From the NCBI GenBank assembly GCA_016808115.1, contig JAEQBH010006382.1, positions 167,724 through 231,723 of the forward strand: 64,000 nt of DNA. The letters run 5' to 3'. The position numbers were made by a program, and so were the translations under genes. Shown in pieces: positions 1 through 12,278 of the stretch; positions within the stretch are counted from its first letter, which is position 1; each line of letters starts with the position of its first letter. The DNA comes from Tetrastigma voinierianum. Lineage: Eukaryota; Streptophyta; Magnoliopsida; Vitales; Vitaceae. The notes beneath the pieces are model-generated. The model made no database searches and was not told where the DNA came from. It worked only from the letters and a program-made list of their open reading frames with translations.

Positions 1-27
1 GAAATCGCCGAAGAAAGGTTGCTTTTC

Positions 28-31
<4 letters not shown>

Positions 32-75
<44 letters not shown>
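32..75. repeat. (CT)22 microsatellite
   Basis: Uninterrupted dinucleotide CT run of 44 bp. No coding sequence adjoins it. CT runs of this kind are common in plant 5' untranslated regions and LTRs, but nothing around it identifies a promoter. Confidence 0.97.
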
Positions 76-79
<4 letters not shown>

Positions 80-788
80 CTTTTTTCTCTAGAAAAAAAT
101 GAGATTTTTTTGCATTATAGATATTTTAGGATATTTATAGTGTGAATGCGTAACTCATCCTTCACTTATGCATTCTTCTGTTAAGATTCTCATAAAGTAA
201 TTTATTTAGTTTAGTTTGATTCATTATTTTAAATGGATAACAAATATTTGACGTTTTTAAAGATTTTAAATCTCGCTTTGGAGTCCACTCGATGCAGTCA
301 CCTCGAATTATACAATCTCGGAAACTCTCCCACCGAATTCAGCGAAGAGTGTGGGTGACTAGATTTGTGAGACAATTCAGTAATTAGTCAGTTTAAATGA
401 ATTCCGAGATAGAAAATTTAGGTAAAAATTACCATTTTGCCCTTTTCATGAAAATTCAAATTTCTGGGTTTTTCGGGTCTTCTGTTGTGCCTTCCACCTT
501 AAGGCCTCAAGAGGTTTTTGTGCCTCTATACGTATTGTGCTTATTAAATAGCTATTAGTGCGTAGTCGTAGTATTAGATTTATTGAAGCATCGAATTAAA
601 GATCTCAATGAAGAAAAAACATATAATATTTTGTTTTTTATAATCTCTTTGATGCATATGAAACAAAATTAAAGAGGAGAATATGTTTCATTAGTTATTT
701 TTTACCTAGAGATTACATGTGAATGATAAATGTTTTTCACTTTATATAGTGAATCTTTACTTTATTTTAGAAATTTTATCATGGTTTC

Positions 789-791
<3 letters not shown>

Positions 792-854
<63 letters not shown>
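792..854. repeat. (TA)n microsatellite
   Basis: Pure alternating AT run of 63 bp. It creates a spurious Tyr-Ile repeat frame on the plus strand. Confidence 0.97.
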
Positions 855-857
<3 letters not shown>

Positions 858-1156
858 CTTTTAAATTCAACCTAATTTTAAACATTATGACAAGTCTTTG
901 TTATATCAGAAAGCAACTAATTTTATAAATGCTTATAAAGGTCTTTTGTTAATTTGACATTATAAGTGTTTAGTAATAATGCATCTAATAGCATTAAAAT
1001 GATGTAAATCTTTAAAATATCTGTCCAAGCATCAAAATAGATTATTGAATAAAAATGCATGAAACGTAAAGATCTTGCTCTAATAATTTTATAAAATAAG
1101 TATTTAATAAAATTTGTTGCAGAACATAGCCTTAACCAGGATGAGACTTGTCTCAA

Positions 1157-1160
<4 letters not shown>

Positions 1161-1205
<45 letters not shown>
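1161..1205. repeat. (TA)n microsatellite
   Basis: Pure alternating TA run of 45 bp. Confidence 0.97.
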
Positions 1206-1207
<2 letters not shown>

Positions 1208-1560
1208 TTTATAAATGTTAGAAAATAATCTGAAATCCCAACTAAAAATTAATTTTTATTTAATATTATGAATGTTTTAAGACATTAGATTGATGAGTGA
1301 ATTGAAAATTTTATTGAGTCACAGTTTATTGATTAGACCGATAGTCGAATCGTGGTCGAATTGATTACATCATAAATATATAATTTTATATCTAAAAAAA
1401 TTAAATTAATTTAAAAATATATAACTTAGTATTTATAATATTATTTACTAATTTTATATAAATGTATTAATATTTTACACTTTATAGAAAATATAATATG
1501 TAATATTTAAATATAAAATTTAATAAATGAAAAAACAAATATAAATATGAATGTAAGTAT

Positions 1561-1565
<5 letters not shown>

Positions 1566-1608
<43 letters not shown>
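1566..1608. repeat. (TA)n microsatellite
   Basis: Pure alternating TA run of 43 bp, followed by further degenerate AT tracts to about 1690. Confidence 0.95.
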
Positions 1609-1613
<5 letters not shown>

Positions 1614-3935
1614 TTTATATTTTTCAAAGTTAAAAATGAAAAAACAAGTATAAATATGAATGTAAGTATAAAACAAATATATATACATTTAGATATATTA
1701 TATTTTTTCCAAAACGGATATTTGTTTGTGTTATTTTTAAATTTATATTTATATTTATTTTATTTTATTAATATATTTTAATTTTAAGATAGTAAACTCT
1801 CGTTACCTTGACTCGAACCTAAGACGTCTTTATACCTTATGAATGTTTGGACAAGTTTACGCTGTGTTTGGGTTATTTTGTATTGAATTGAAATGAGTTA
1901 ATTGAAGCATTTTGGTTATCAACAAGGCTATGGTGATGCGATTTGAAGCTAAATAAAATGCGATTGATCGGTTTTTATTGGTCCAATTAGCCATCCGGTT
2001 CGAAGACCAAACCGAACCGATCAACGGTCCGATTCGGTTATTAAAACATTGAATATTATGTATAATCTGAGGCCAGTGAGATAAAGGCAAACCTGAACCT
2101 ATGTTGAGCCTTAAAAAAATTTGGAACTTGAAAGGTATTAAGTAGAGAAAATAAAATGAAAAATATAAGGGAAAAAAAAAGTTTAATCTTAATAAATTAA
2201 TTTTATATGTTATTCAAATTCATTTTGACTCAAATCTAGGATCCTTTCTTATGCCTGGGTGTGTTTTAACGGACGGCGTTTTACAACTTCAGGGAGGTAC
2301 GATGGGCTCTATTATATAAGGATTCAAAAATTAAATTATTTTATTTAGTTTATTTTTTTATTTTCCTTAATACTTTGGTTGTAGAGTCATATGAAATTCA
2401 CTTAGAAATTTTGTTTGTTTTTGTCTAAATCTTTGGCATTTGAATAGTTTCAACATTAAATGTCTGTTTTAATTTGTGTTTTGTGCGAAATTTTAAAAAA
2501 GTTACGAGATTAAAAAATGAAAATATTTAGGCACAATATTAAAAAAAGTCATCTTTCATCAAAACAAAAATTTCATCGTTGAAATGATAAAGAGGAATTT
2601 GTAATATTCGGCTTTATTAGGGATAATGAGGGTTTTGAGACGGAGAACAAATCCGGCCTAGGCTTTGTTTTATTTTTCGATTACCGAAGCGTAATAAAAG
2701 TTTAAAGCAGGCGGAACGGGTTAATGAGGTGGAAAATTCCCAAACCCACCCATTTCTATTTGATTTTTTTTTATATTTATATTTTTAATTTTATTATATT
2801 AAAATTATATATTTATAAAACCAAAAAATGTGTAAATTTTTATAAATTATTTATTAAAAAATTCTAATTATTATTATTTATATTAAAGTATGAAATAAAA
2901 TAATAATAAAATATTTAAAAACATTAGAAAAATTATTAATTTTAAATTAGCTTTTGCATATATATATATAGGGATGGATATGATTTGGTAAACTGAATCG
3001 TGCCATAAAAAAAAAAAAAAATCTATTTTCGGTTTTTGGTTTGTTATTTATAAGAATAGAAAACCTAACAATTAATACAATTAACCAAATCTTTAATTAA
3101 CCATTTTTTCGGATAGCCTCGAGTTTTTTGGTTAATCAAAATACCTTAGGAAGTGGACTCAAAACATGCCTCTCTTTTCACCTCCCTCAACTTTTAAATA
3201 CTATTGTTTATAGATATTTTCCCCTAAGCAAGGTTTGAATATATCACTTCGTGACCATGTATCCTTTTTTTCTGCCGCTTTCGCTAACTTTATCTAAGCA
3301 ACAGATTATATTGAATCACAATTATTTAGCCACAGTCCCACTATATATATTCTTCCCTTTTTCTTAGACTTGAGTCAAGGCAAAAACTAGTTTATTTGCT
3401 ACTCGTCCAAAAAGATATATGAGAATATTTCCTAATAAGAGTGATGATTGTCTAAAATCACATTATAAATTTGATATTAATTTTTTTCAGTTATTGTGTT
3501 GTAGTTAGGAATGGAGATTATTTCGGTTTCGGTAAGTTATTTTTAGTATGTATTTTTTTATTTTGGGTTGATTAACTGAAATCATGATTTTTGTATTTTA
3601 TATACCTAAATCAAAACTGCAATCAAGATTTGTACAAAACCAAAACCAATTAATTACAAATATATGTATTTTTATAAATATATAAAATTAATCCATCAAC
3701 TTTAAATTCATCTCCCTTTTTATTATAGTGTCTCTAAACCTCTGATGGGCTATAAAGGAACTCGAAAATCATTGAAAGCAAACGTAAATGATCCTCATTT
3801 TAAGGTCTTATTACTGATTTTTTATGCAAATGAAGAAAAGGTCTGTAGCCCAATTCTAGAGTTTCGCCCCCTAGGCCTTAAGATTTGAGACCTTTTTATT
3901 GGGCTTATTGATGGCCCCCCTGAAATGGGCCTCTG

Positions 3936-3957
3936 CTCTTGCAGTATGATGCAAGAG
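3936..3957. repeat. Short perfect hairpin
   Basis: CTCTTGCA at 3936-3943 is the exact reverse complement of TGCAAGAG at 3950-3957, separated by a 6-bp loop. It lies in a GC-richer island (3840-4020) with repeated GGGCC/GGCCC patches. The role is unknown; no gene adjoins it. Confidence 0.6.
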
Positions 3958-4788
3958 TTGTAGTAGTAGTCAATGGGCCGAGTTCAGGTTAGGCCCATGG
4001 GAACACTGGATGAATGGTGGTTGCCCAGATAACTTTGCATATTACCTTGTAATATTTTGTTCTTACTCAAATATCAGTTAAGTAAAAATTGATAAAATTC
4101 ATGAACACGACTAAAATCCGATACAGTTTTTATGGGTTTAGACTGACTATGATTAAACTAGTATCAAACTCGTATTGGCTAACATAATTCGGTTAATTTT
4201 TGAATTAATTTTCCCTGTTCCATAGGCAAATGTTTTCCAACAGTCAATAGAAATAAAAGATAAAACTTGTAACCTTCTACCATGAAAATTTTGAATTACG
4301 AGTAAATAAAATAATGAATGAAAGATTTGTTTTGTATTTGGGTTTTGATTGTATAATTGTGAATGCTTCAAAGTTTTTTTTGTAAGCGAATGCTTCAAAG
4401 TTGAAATTAGTAATCATGCATTAGTTTTGAAAGTCCTTATAAAAGCTATGTTTGATTCCTGGAAAATGTTTAAAGAAAGAAAAAATTTAAGAAAAATGAT
4501 TTTCGTACTATAGTTTTATTAAAGAACAACAATTAAAAAAAATTAAATATAATTAAGACCTGCTACAATTTTATGTATGTTAAAAGTATTTAACAGTTAT
4601 ACCATACAATAGAGTTACACAAAATAACTTATTGATTTTAAATCTATTTTTTTATATTTTCTTTTTTCATTTTCATTTTCTCACACTTTTCTTTCCCTAT
4701 GTTTGGTTTTAAAATTGAAGAAGACTTGTTTGAACAAATATTTCAAACCAAACCTAGTATTAAATTTTTTGTTTGGGTATCACTTTGA

Positions 4789-4793
4789 TCAAC
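4789..4793. repeat. Left target-site duplication of Tekay-1 (TCAAC)
   Basis: TCAAC directly precedes the TG that opens the 5' LTR and recurs exactly at 35878-35882, directly after the CA that closes the last piece of the 3' LTR. Ty3/gypsy integration makes 5-bp duplications, so the pair marks the original insertion of the outer element. Confidence 0.9.
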
Positions 4794-7501
4794 TGTAAAA
4801 CCCGAGAAAAATCCAATTTTTCTAAAATGGGTAAAATGATAATTTCGGTTGAAAAACCTGGATTTTTTTTAGATTTCGGATGATGAAATGAACTTCACCG
4901 TTGGGATCGTCTTTGCAGTAATCTGATTCACCGCAGTCAAATTTCGTTTGGATTAAAGATAGTTGGATTCAGCGTTTTAGTCGCGTAAAGTGTGAGTGTG
5001 CGTGAGCTTTATTGGGATGGCTCATATGGAGCCGTGTCGAATGGAGAGATAAGTCGAAACAATCCCAAGTGGGACCATGGCCGGGCCCTTGAATGGTTGG
5101 ACCAAATCCGGTGGGGAGAGGGAGAGGAGAAAAGAAGGAGAGGAGAAGAGAGGAGCTCCACATTCTCTATGGGTGACTGTCGATCGGACTAGTCGGCGTC
5201 CGTCGGAGAAGCGGGCGAAGTTCTTCCACGGGACGAGCTTTGCATAGGAGGAATATGAGTTTTTAATGGCTTCCAGGAGGTAGGAGTTTACTCACGGATT
5301 TTGTTTTAATTAGCATGCAGAGTGCAATTCCAAGATAGTTGAGGTGTTTTTGGGCCGGAGCGGCCGTCACGTCTCGATGCAAAAAAGTGGGACCGAATCT
5401 TTAGATTTTGGAATTGTTTTGACGATTCGGACTTAATTTATGGACTGTTTTGGGTGGTGCGGGGCTGGAATGGAGTCGAGATTCCAGTTTATTATTGGTC
5501 CATGTGTGCCATTTGTGTGTTATTGCTAAAATGAATAACATATTGGTTTTGTGAAAATCATGTTGTTACATGCTCAATTGATGTATTAACATGGATTGCT
5601 TGATGATGTGAATCATATTATGGAAAAATATAATTGTCCATGAATCATGAATGTTGTATACATGAAATGGCATAATTGCATTCATATGCACGGTCACATC
5701 GCGTCGAGTCGGGTGTGGGTGCATGGTCTTGTGTCGCGTTCTTGGTAGATGTGTGAGTGAGCTCGGAAATGGAGACGACGTCAATCGAACTCACGGTTGT
5801 ATCAAAACAATAATAAATATAAATAACATGTGTTTTGGCATAGCAAGATGGGGTAGACCCCTCCCCTAGGAATTAGAAGACCCCGAATTTATATGCGTTG
5901 GAACATGATCACTAGCGGTGAAAGGTAGTAAAAATGTTGGAAGGCGTACGATGATCCTGCGGTGTGACCTCGAAAAATGACGTGGCCAATAAATAACATC
6001 ACGAGTTGGTAAAAAATTTAAGTGAATGTTAGGTTGTCGATAATTTAAAGTCGTTTGGTGAAAGCAACGAATGGCGGTTTCAGTGGCTGGCATTCTGGGT
6101 GTGGTCGATCGGGACTCAGGTTGTGGGCATGAGGAGTCTCATCTCATGCATGACACGTAATATTCCATATAGGATTGCATTATTCATATAGAATGTGATT
6201 GGACGTTTTCATGGTTGCCATTGCATGTGCATTTTAGGTGGGGAGTAACCCTTGTAGGGAAATTCATCTATTGGGCATTGCTCATCCCGTTGTGGGAAAA
6301 TGTTTATAGGCACTGGAGGTACATTAGGGAATGAAGCCCATTCAAGAACTTAGTTGAGAAAAAAGGCCAAATTTGGCTTTGTTTTGTAACTTGTGAATTT
6401 TGGGTAGAAAAACCCAGTTTCTGTATAAGTAAGTAGCAAAGAGTTGTAATTAAACTCATTTTGTATAATGAATACATTTTGGCAAGTTTTCTAGGTTTCC
6501 TGTTGTCTTTGTAATAAAAAGGCTAATTTATATTAAATTTATAGTGTTTTGGAAAGAAAAGAAAGAGAAACTGGAGGTGCAGAAGACCAGAATATACTAC
6601 TGCCCATTTTCAGGTCTCTATCTGTCACGATAGAGAATGCTGACCCTGTGTTGTGACGTGGTTTTCCATGGCGTGACATGGTTCTTAGGCCAGGCGCACG
6701 ACCCGGCCTAGGCTCTCGCAACAGGCATGCACGCAGCTTGGATGCGCGTGCGATAGTGCGGCGTCTCCGAGTGCAGCGGTCACGGCGTCTTAGCGCCTGG
6801 CGAGCTTTGGCTCTATGTCGCGATAGGATCTTTGTGTCATAACCTTTATTCCTAGGTATCTTGGGTGGTTTGGAGTCACGACGGAGGCCTTCTTTGTAGC
6901 GACGAGAGATTTATTTGGCCTTAATGTTGCTCTGAGAAATTCGGTGTCGCGATAGGGTTTAAAGTGTAGGCCGAGGCTTGAGTCGCGACCGAGGTCTCCT
7001 TGTGTCAAGATAGAGTTTTTCCAAGGGTGGGACATTCCTATCGCGACAGACGATTTTATGTCGCGACAGGGTTTTCCAAAGGTGGTGTTGCGACAAGGTG
7101 TTTGTTTGTCGCGATCCACGAGTAGGCTGTGCGTCGCAACGGGCACGGGCGTGCGCATGAAGCGCGCACACCGATCTTGGCGGTGTTGTGCAGCAGCAGA
7201 GCCGCCCGCCCCGCTAGCGCGCGCAGCCATGCACCGCAGTGCGGCAGCGACGGCGTGCGGCGGCGTGTGGTGAGCACATGGCGGGCATGACAAGGATCTG
7301 TCGTGGCCCCGGAACTTCTCGACCTTGTGAGACTTTCTAGTAGCCATGATTACCTTTGCGTTGTGCATTGTTTGAGCTATTGTTCATGGACAATGTTTAT
7401 GGACACCGTTCATTGACCCTGTTCATAAGAGGTTTCCAAACTAGTGGGACCCGAAAAAAAAAAAAGAAAAAAAAAAGATCCCCGAAATTTGGGGCGTCAC
7501 A
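4794..7501 (+). repeat. Tekay-1 5' LTR (2,708 bp)
   Basis: Opens TGTAAAACCCGAGAAAAATC and closes ...GGGGCGTCACA just before the primer site. The start matches the 3' LTR start at 12292 and the end matches 35601-35877. Recognisable shared blocks include a GGTGTGACCTCGAAAAATGACG stretch (5961 and 13433), the GTTGCCATTGCATGTGCATTT block (6214 and 28140) and the CATGGACACTGTTCATAAGAGG-type block (7404 and 35784). About 110 bp present in the 3' copy (around 12500-12690) are missing here near 5060. It includes a TCGCGA-rich stretch (6600-7140). Confidence 0.88.
6620..7145 (+). repeat. Array of degenerate TGTCGCGAYAGGG motifs in Tekay-1 LTR
   Basis: About 13 irregularly spaced copies of a TGTCGCGA-type motif, e.g. 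near 6815, 6945, 6981, 7041, 7059 and 7108, with decayed forms such as TCACGAT, TTGTGAC and TCAAGAT in between. Many are followed by AGGGTTTT. The core TCGCGA is palindromic and CpG-rich; the decayed forms look like CpG deamination. The matching part of the 3' LTR (28550-29010) keeps only a few. Function unknown; an internal LTR satellite or a protein-binding array are both possible. Confidence 0.6.
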
Positions 7502-7504
7502 ACT

Positions 7505-7516
7505 TGGTATCAAAGC
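7505..7516 (+). other. Tekay-1 primer binding site, tRNA-Met type
   Basis: TGGTATCAAAGC lies 3 bp after the 5' LTR. The usual initiator-tRNA-Met complement in plant retroelements is TGGTATCAGAGC, so there is one mismatch. It fixes the right edge of the 5' LTR. Confidence 0.88.
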
Positions 7517-7778
7517 TTAGATATACGAATACCTAGGACTCTTTGGGCATGGGTTTAGATCATGCATGCATTTTACATTGTCATGGTGTGCTACTTGATT
7601 GTGATTGCGTGAATTATATACATGGTAGATTGTATATGGAACACTAGGGTTAGAAACATAACCTTAGGGGTTTGGAAAAACAAACAGAATATGAAAAAGT
7701 GTATTAGTAGTGGCATATGCACTACTAATTGAATAAAGTGAAAAAAAAAATATTTAAATTGCCATTTGACATGTGTAG

Positions 7779-8700
7779 ATGGCAAGTCGAGGACGGGGAC
7801 GTAGAGGTCGTCCACGGGGTGCTAGCCAAGCACCACTGTTTTTGACCAGCAAGCTTCTCTAGAGGCCGTGGGTGTTGTAGTTGTCGCCATTGCACAGGCT
7901 AGTGCAGTTGGGGGTCAAGGAGGGATAAGTAACCTCCAACGGTTTATAGCACATCATCCTTCGACATTCACAGAGGGAGGGGATCCAGTGGTAGCTGATC
8001 ATTGGTTCCTTCAGGTAGAGAGAATTTTGGAGGCTATGGAGATTACCTCCAATGATACGAGGATCTGGCTAGCCACATTTCAGCTAAAGGGTGAGTCCTA
8101 GATATGATGGGATTGGGTCAAGGTCTCACGGGATCCGAAGAGAGCTGATGACATGGGAGAGTTAAGGAACTCTTCATTGAAATTTTTCGTCTGCTAAACG
8201 CGCAAAACGCGAAGAATTCCTTGAGTTGAAGCAAGAGAACATGACTGTGCTTGAATAGGTGGCTAAGTTCCACTTAGGAGTTAGCATATTTAGGGGATGA
8301 CTATGTATTACGAGATATGGTAAGGTGAGGAAGTTTGAGGATGGTGCAGTTGTCGAATTGACGGGTGTAGGATTCCTCCTCTGAACATGGAATCTATGAT
8401 CGGGACCCATTTATGTACGTAGAGAGAGAGAGGTAGAAGATCTGCGCGGCTGCGTAGTGGCAAGAGGAAGGAGGATCAACCTTCTTCCAATTCGGGAAAT
8501 AGAAGAAGAGCACCTAGTTATAAGGATTTCGGGACGGGGCCCGCGGACATCGGGGCGAAGGCGGATCGAGTTTCTAGTCGGTTAGGACGGATGACATGTG
8601 CCACGCCATCGGCTGGGCGCCCTCGGAAGCGAGATCCGGGGTTTTGGGACAAACGCAATCCTAGTCATCCCGGTGGGACGGTGAGACAAAAGTTTGTTCC
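7779..8700 (+). pseudogene. Tekay-1 gag (broken)
   Basis: The nucleocapsid precursor of the retroelement. The likely start is the ATG at 7779, giving an Arg/Gly-rich head MASRGRGRRGRPRG. A stop follows after about 27 codons, and the frame resumes from about 7862 with HHPSTFTEGGDPVVADHWF and VERILEAMEIT, the typical gypsy gag core (normally FxGxxDPxxAExW). A TAG ends it at about 8100, and the rest to about 8700 is in several frames. No clear CCHC zinc knuckle remains. The remnant is shorter and more broken than an intact gag of about 400-500 residues. Confidence 0.75.
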
Positions 8701-8715
8701 TTCTCACCCCCGTAC

Positions 8716-9309
8716 GTGCCCGGAGGACTGAAATATCCAGTTCGGGGTGTAGTAGCGCCACTACATGGACCGGCGAGAGGGAGGCGGTATGGAGTCGAGA
8801 GTCGGGGCAAGGCTCCTCAGGGCAGGACTTTAGGGACCCAGGGGCGTGTCTACACCATCATACCACCGACTAAGCCAGCGGATCAGTTAGTCATACAAGG
8901 TATGTTTATGTTATCTCGCCTATGGGCAATGATATTATTTGATTCTGGTGCATTGCATTCATTCTTCGCTGCATCATGTGTGAGAGAATTGGGCTTAGAG
9001 GTTGAGACCTTGGAGAAGCCGTTGTATGTGAGTTCTCCCCTAGGGATTAGGGTGAGGATTGATAAGATATGTCATGATTGTGAGTTAGAGATCTAAGGGA
9101 TTCTGCTCACAGTGGACCTTCGGTTGGTGGACATATCGAATTTTGATGTCATTTTAGGCATGGATTGGTTGATGACACACCGAGTTGTCATTGATTGTGA
9201 TAGTAGGAGGATTACTGCCTATAAACATGACGGTATACGTGTTACGTTCCAAGGGGACAAGCACGATGTTTTACCCCAGACCGTGTTCGACTCCAGGTGG
9301 AGTGGATAG
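8716..9309 (+). pseudogene. Tekay-1 aspartic protease region
   Basis: Retroviral-type protease domain that would process Gag-Pol. ILFDSGALHSFF near 8932-8970 carries the catalytic DSG triad (the family usually has DSGASHSF). After a TAA at 9094-9096 the frame continues with the conserved ISNFDVILGMDWL (about 9136-9174), which is diagnostic for plant gypsy proteases, and ends in a TAG at 9307. It follows the gag remnant and leads into the reverse transcriptase. Confidence 0.8.
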
Positions 9310-10200
9310 TTGATGGGTTGGCTAGCAAGCCTTACTCTAGAGGAAGAGGTGAGACAGGATTTGGGTATACCTAGGGTGGTCTGCGAGTATGAGGATGTCT
9401 TTTTGGACGAGCTACCGGGATTACCTTTGCACAGGGATGTAGACTTTGTTATTGAGTTACACCTTGGTACATCGCCCATTTCTATGACTCCTTGTAGGAT
9501 GGCCTTGGATTGAGTTCTGCGAACTGAGGTCATTGTAGGGTGTTGGACAAAGGGTTTCATTAGGCAAGGCACTTCACCATGGGGCGCTTAGGTTCTGTTT
9601 TCAAAGAAGACAGACAAAACCCTTTGACTGTGCATTGACTAGCGACAATTCAACATGGTTACGATTAAGAATCAGTATCCATTACCAAGGATCGATCACT
9701 TGTTTGATCAACTGAGAGGGGCATGAGTCTACTCCAAGACATACTTTTGTATCGGTTATCATCAGTTGAGGGTTAGGGAGGCGGATATCCCTAAGACAGC
9801 ATTTAGGACGTGGTACGGGCATTTTGAGTTCACAGTGATGCCTTTCGGTTTGACGAATGCGCCAACAGCATTCATGGATCTCATGCATAGGGTGTTTTAA
9901 CCCTACTTAGATCAGTTTTTTGTGGACGACATTTTGATCTACTCCCAGTCTGAGGAGGAGCATGAGGATCATTTGAGGGTCGTTCTACAGATTTTGAGAG
10001 ATTATCAATTGTACGCCAAGTTCAGTAAGTGCGAGTTTTGGCTTACTAAGGTGAGATTTTTAGGGCACATAGTGTCAGTTTTAAGTGTGTCAATTGACCC
10101 TAAGAAGGTTAGGGCTGTTATGAGTTGGGAGAGACCGAAGTCAGTCTTCAAGATAAGAAGTTTCTTGGGATTGGCGGAGGTTCATTGAGGATTTCTCCCA
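9310..10200 (+). pseudogene. Tekay-1 reverse transcriptase (broken)
   Basis: N-terminal part at 9376-9512 reads VCEYEDVFLDELPGLPLHRD, matching the FPDVFPEDLPGLPP entry into plant gypsy RT. YGHFEFTVMPFGLTNAP lies near 9820-9865, the catalytic VDDILIYS near 9925-9948, and KCEFWLTKVRFLGHIVS near 10027-10077. A TGA follows CRMALD at 9511, a TAG sits near 9726, and a TAA at 9898 interrupts just before the catalytic box. The box itself retains both aspartates. Confidence 0.85.
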
Positions 10201-10690
10201 GCTAGCAGCACCTATGACAAGGTTGACTCAGAAGGAGGTTAAGTTTGAGTGGAATGACTTGTGTGAGAAGGCATTCCAGGAATTGAAGAGGAGGCTTACT
10301 TCAACCCTATTTTGATAGTCCCGAAAAGGGGACAGAGGTACACAGTGTATTGTGATGCCTCGAAGGACGGACTAGGATGCATTTTGATGCAGTCCAAGAG
10401 GGAAGTAGCTTATGGTTCTCGGTAGTTGAAGAATCATGGGCGAAATTACCCCAAGCATGACATGGAGTTGGCGGTCGTAGTCTTTGCCTTAAAGATATGG
10501 CGCCATTATTTGTATGGTGAGCAGTTTGAGGTGTTTTCAGACCATAAAATTCTGAAGTATATCTTTCTTATGGCCGGAACCTCGACATGAACAACACGGA
10601 TGGATGGAGTTCTTGGGGACTATGATTTCACTTTGCATTACCATCACAGTAAGGGGAAAATGTGGTGGTTGATGCATAGTAGAATCGAGG
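10200..10690 (+). pseudogene. Tekay-1 RNase H (broken)
   Basis: GQRYTVYCDASKDGLGCILMQ near 10330-10392 is the RNase H start, with the catalytic Asp in YCDAS. MELAVVVFALKIWRHYLYG (10462-10518) carries the catalytic Glu, and FSDHKILKYIF the next Asp (family: TDHKSLKYLFTQ). A frameshift follows, and DYDFTLHYHHSKGK corresponds to the usual DYDxxIxYHPGKAN. A TAG after YGSR breaks the frame. Confidence 0.82.
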
Positions 10691-10980
10691 GGAGTATTGG
10701 CTAGCTGGCTACGGGAGTGGCGGATAAGGCCAAGTCAGGCGGTTTGGTTTGCGATTACAATGATCAGGCTCGAGGAATGCGTTGGGATTTTAGTAGCTCG
10801 CCATTCCCTGCGAGGCGAGAGTGATTGAGTCCCGGGGCATGGCCCGAGATAGTGTCTGGGGCCCGGATCTGATCCGTGCGGTGAACTAGGTCAGTCACAC
10901 GGATGGTAGTCTTACCGATTATGAGGCGGGTCCACAACTCTCGATTTTCTGTGCGTAGTAGCGCAGATGTACCCGTGATC
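10690..10980 (+). other. Tekay-1 RNase H-integrase linker, decayed
   Basis: GC-richer than the flanks; no readable frame. By position it should encode the linker and the N-terminal half of the integrase zinc-binding domain. Confidence 0.5.
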
Positions 10981-11800
10981 TTCGTGGCGGTACTGCGGAG
11001 AGGATGAAGAGACACGTTGGAGATTTTGTTCGATGGTGTCTCACATATCAGGAGGTTAAGGTTGAGCACTAGAAGCCAATAGGGCTACTCCAGCTATTGG
11101 AGGTAGCTGAGTGGAAGTGGGAGCATGTCACGATGGATTTTGTGACCCACTTGCCACGGACGCCGCGGAGGCATGATGAGGTGTGGGTGATAGTAGACTG
11201 GCTCACTAAGTCGGCACATTTTCTTACCGTGTGGATGACCTTCACACTGGAGGAATTATGCAGGTTGTATATTCGAGAGATTGTCCGATTACATGGAGTG
11301 CCGGTCTCTATCGTATTGGACAGGGATCCCAGGTTTACGATACACTTTTGGAAGAATTTTCAAAAGGCTATGGGGACACAGTTGACGATGAGCACTGCAT
11401 TCCATCCGCAGACAGGTGGTCAGTCGGAGAGGACCATACAGGTTTTAGTGGACATGCTACAAGCATGTGTCCTAGAACATAAGGGTAGCTTGGATGAGCA
11501 CTTGCCCTTAGTGGAATTTTCCTATAAGAATAGTTATTAGATGACTATACAGATGGCACCCTATGAGGCTTTATATGGGAAGCCATTTCGATCCCCGATT
11601 TATTAGACAGAGGTGGGAAAGCGTTCCATCTCTGGTCCGGATCTGATTAGAGACACCTTTGAGAAGGTGGATTTGATACGGAAGCGTCTTCTCCGCGGCT
11701 TTCAGGCCCGACGGAAGAGCTTCTGTTGTGAACGTCGACCTCTGGGTTGAGGTGGGTGATCAAGTCTCTTAAGGTGATTGCTTAAGAGAGAGGTGGTTGG
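10980..11800 (+). pseudogene. Tekay-1 integrase (broken)
   Basis: The end of the HHCC zinc domain reads VRWCLTYQEVKVEH near 11025-11070 (family: VRRCLTCQQVKAEH; the second Cys is now Tyr). The core starts WEHVTMDFVTHLPR (about 11121) with the first catalytic Asp, then VWVIVDWLTKSAHFL, then SIVLDRDPRFT with the second Asp, then TAFHPQTGGQSERTIQ with the catalytic Glu in the usual place. A TAG at 11538 precedes MAPYEALYGKPFRSP, and another stop follows. The catalytic residues are preserved but the frame is not. Confidence 0.87.
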
Positions 11801-12170
11801 GTTGACAATGAGAGCTAGCCATTTGAGGTATGTTAGGCCATTCGAGATACTCAAGAGGGTGAGCATGGTTGCGTACCGGTTGGCTTTACCGTCGAGCTTG
11901 TCAGGTGTTCCATATCTCCATGCTCCGGAAATATACTCCAGATCCAACTCATGTAGTGGATTGGGGAGAGATAGTTGTTGATACAGATGGGACCTTTGAG
12001 GAGGGACCAGTGCGTATCTTGGATAGTCGGGATCAGGTTTTACGACACAAGATCGTGAGGCTAGTGAAGGTGTTGTGGCAACTTTGAGGAGTGGAGGAGG
12101 CAACATGGGAGCGCGAAGACATGATGTGGGCCACCTATCATTTCTTGTTTAAGGATAAAGGTACGTGGTT
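11800..12170 (+). pseudogene. Tekay-1 integrase C-terminus and chromodomain-like tail
   Basis: RPFEILKRVSMVAYRLALP (from about 11839) is the GPFEI-VAYxLxLP integrase C-terminal fold. A shifted frame gives VFHISMLRKYTPDPTHVVDW, then ILDSRDQVLRHKIVRLVKVLW, which is the start of the chromovirus chromodomain; EEATWEREDMMWATYHFLF near 12095-12150 is its tail. The chromodomain is thought to guide integration to heterochromatin. Several frames are needed. Confidence 0.8.
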
Positions 12171-12278
12171 TAGTCGTTTGTAGTTAAATGACTAGTTTAT
12201 ATGCATGAGGTTGTGTACAATTGCATATGCATGTGATTCGAAGTGTGTGTGTGTGGAATTTGGGGATGAAATTCTTTT

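Larger units (their letters stand above)
76..4788. other. AT-rich interval without a recognisable gene
   Basis: About 4.7 kb, strongly A+T rich. No open frame encodes a recognisable protein; the longest are below 85 codons and arise from simple repeats or AT-rich DNA. It contains three (TA)n runs (listed separately), a TTCGGTT-rich patch near 1990-2045 and 2990-3130, and a tRNA B-box-like GGTTCGAGTC on the minus strand near 1815 that might be a SINE scrap. The stretch 290-460 (CTCGGAAACTCTCCC and a CATTTTGCCC patch) could be an old LTR fragment, but I cannot delimit it. Confidence 0.6.

Noticed and set aside
719..928. 69-codon plus-strand frame with a Tyr-Ile repeat
   Set aside because: It is a translation of the (TA)n microsatellite.
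1800..1870. tRNA gene or SINE from GGTTCGAGTC on the minus strand
   Set aside because: No matching A box, no cloverleaf and no flanking duplication seen.
6790..7368. 192-codon minus-strand frame, the longest in the window
   Set aside because: It lies within the Tekay-1 LTR and arises from the GC-rich TCGCGA motif array; overlapping frames are open on both strands and no domain is visible.
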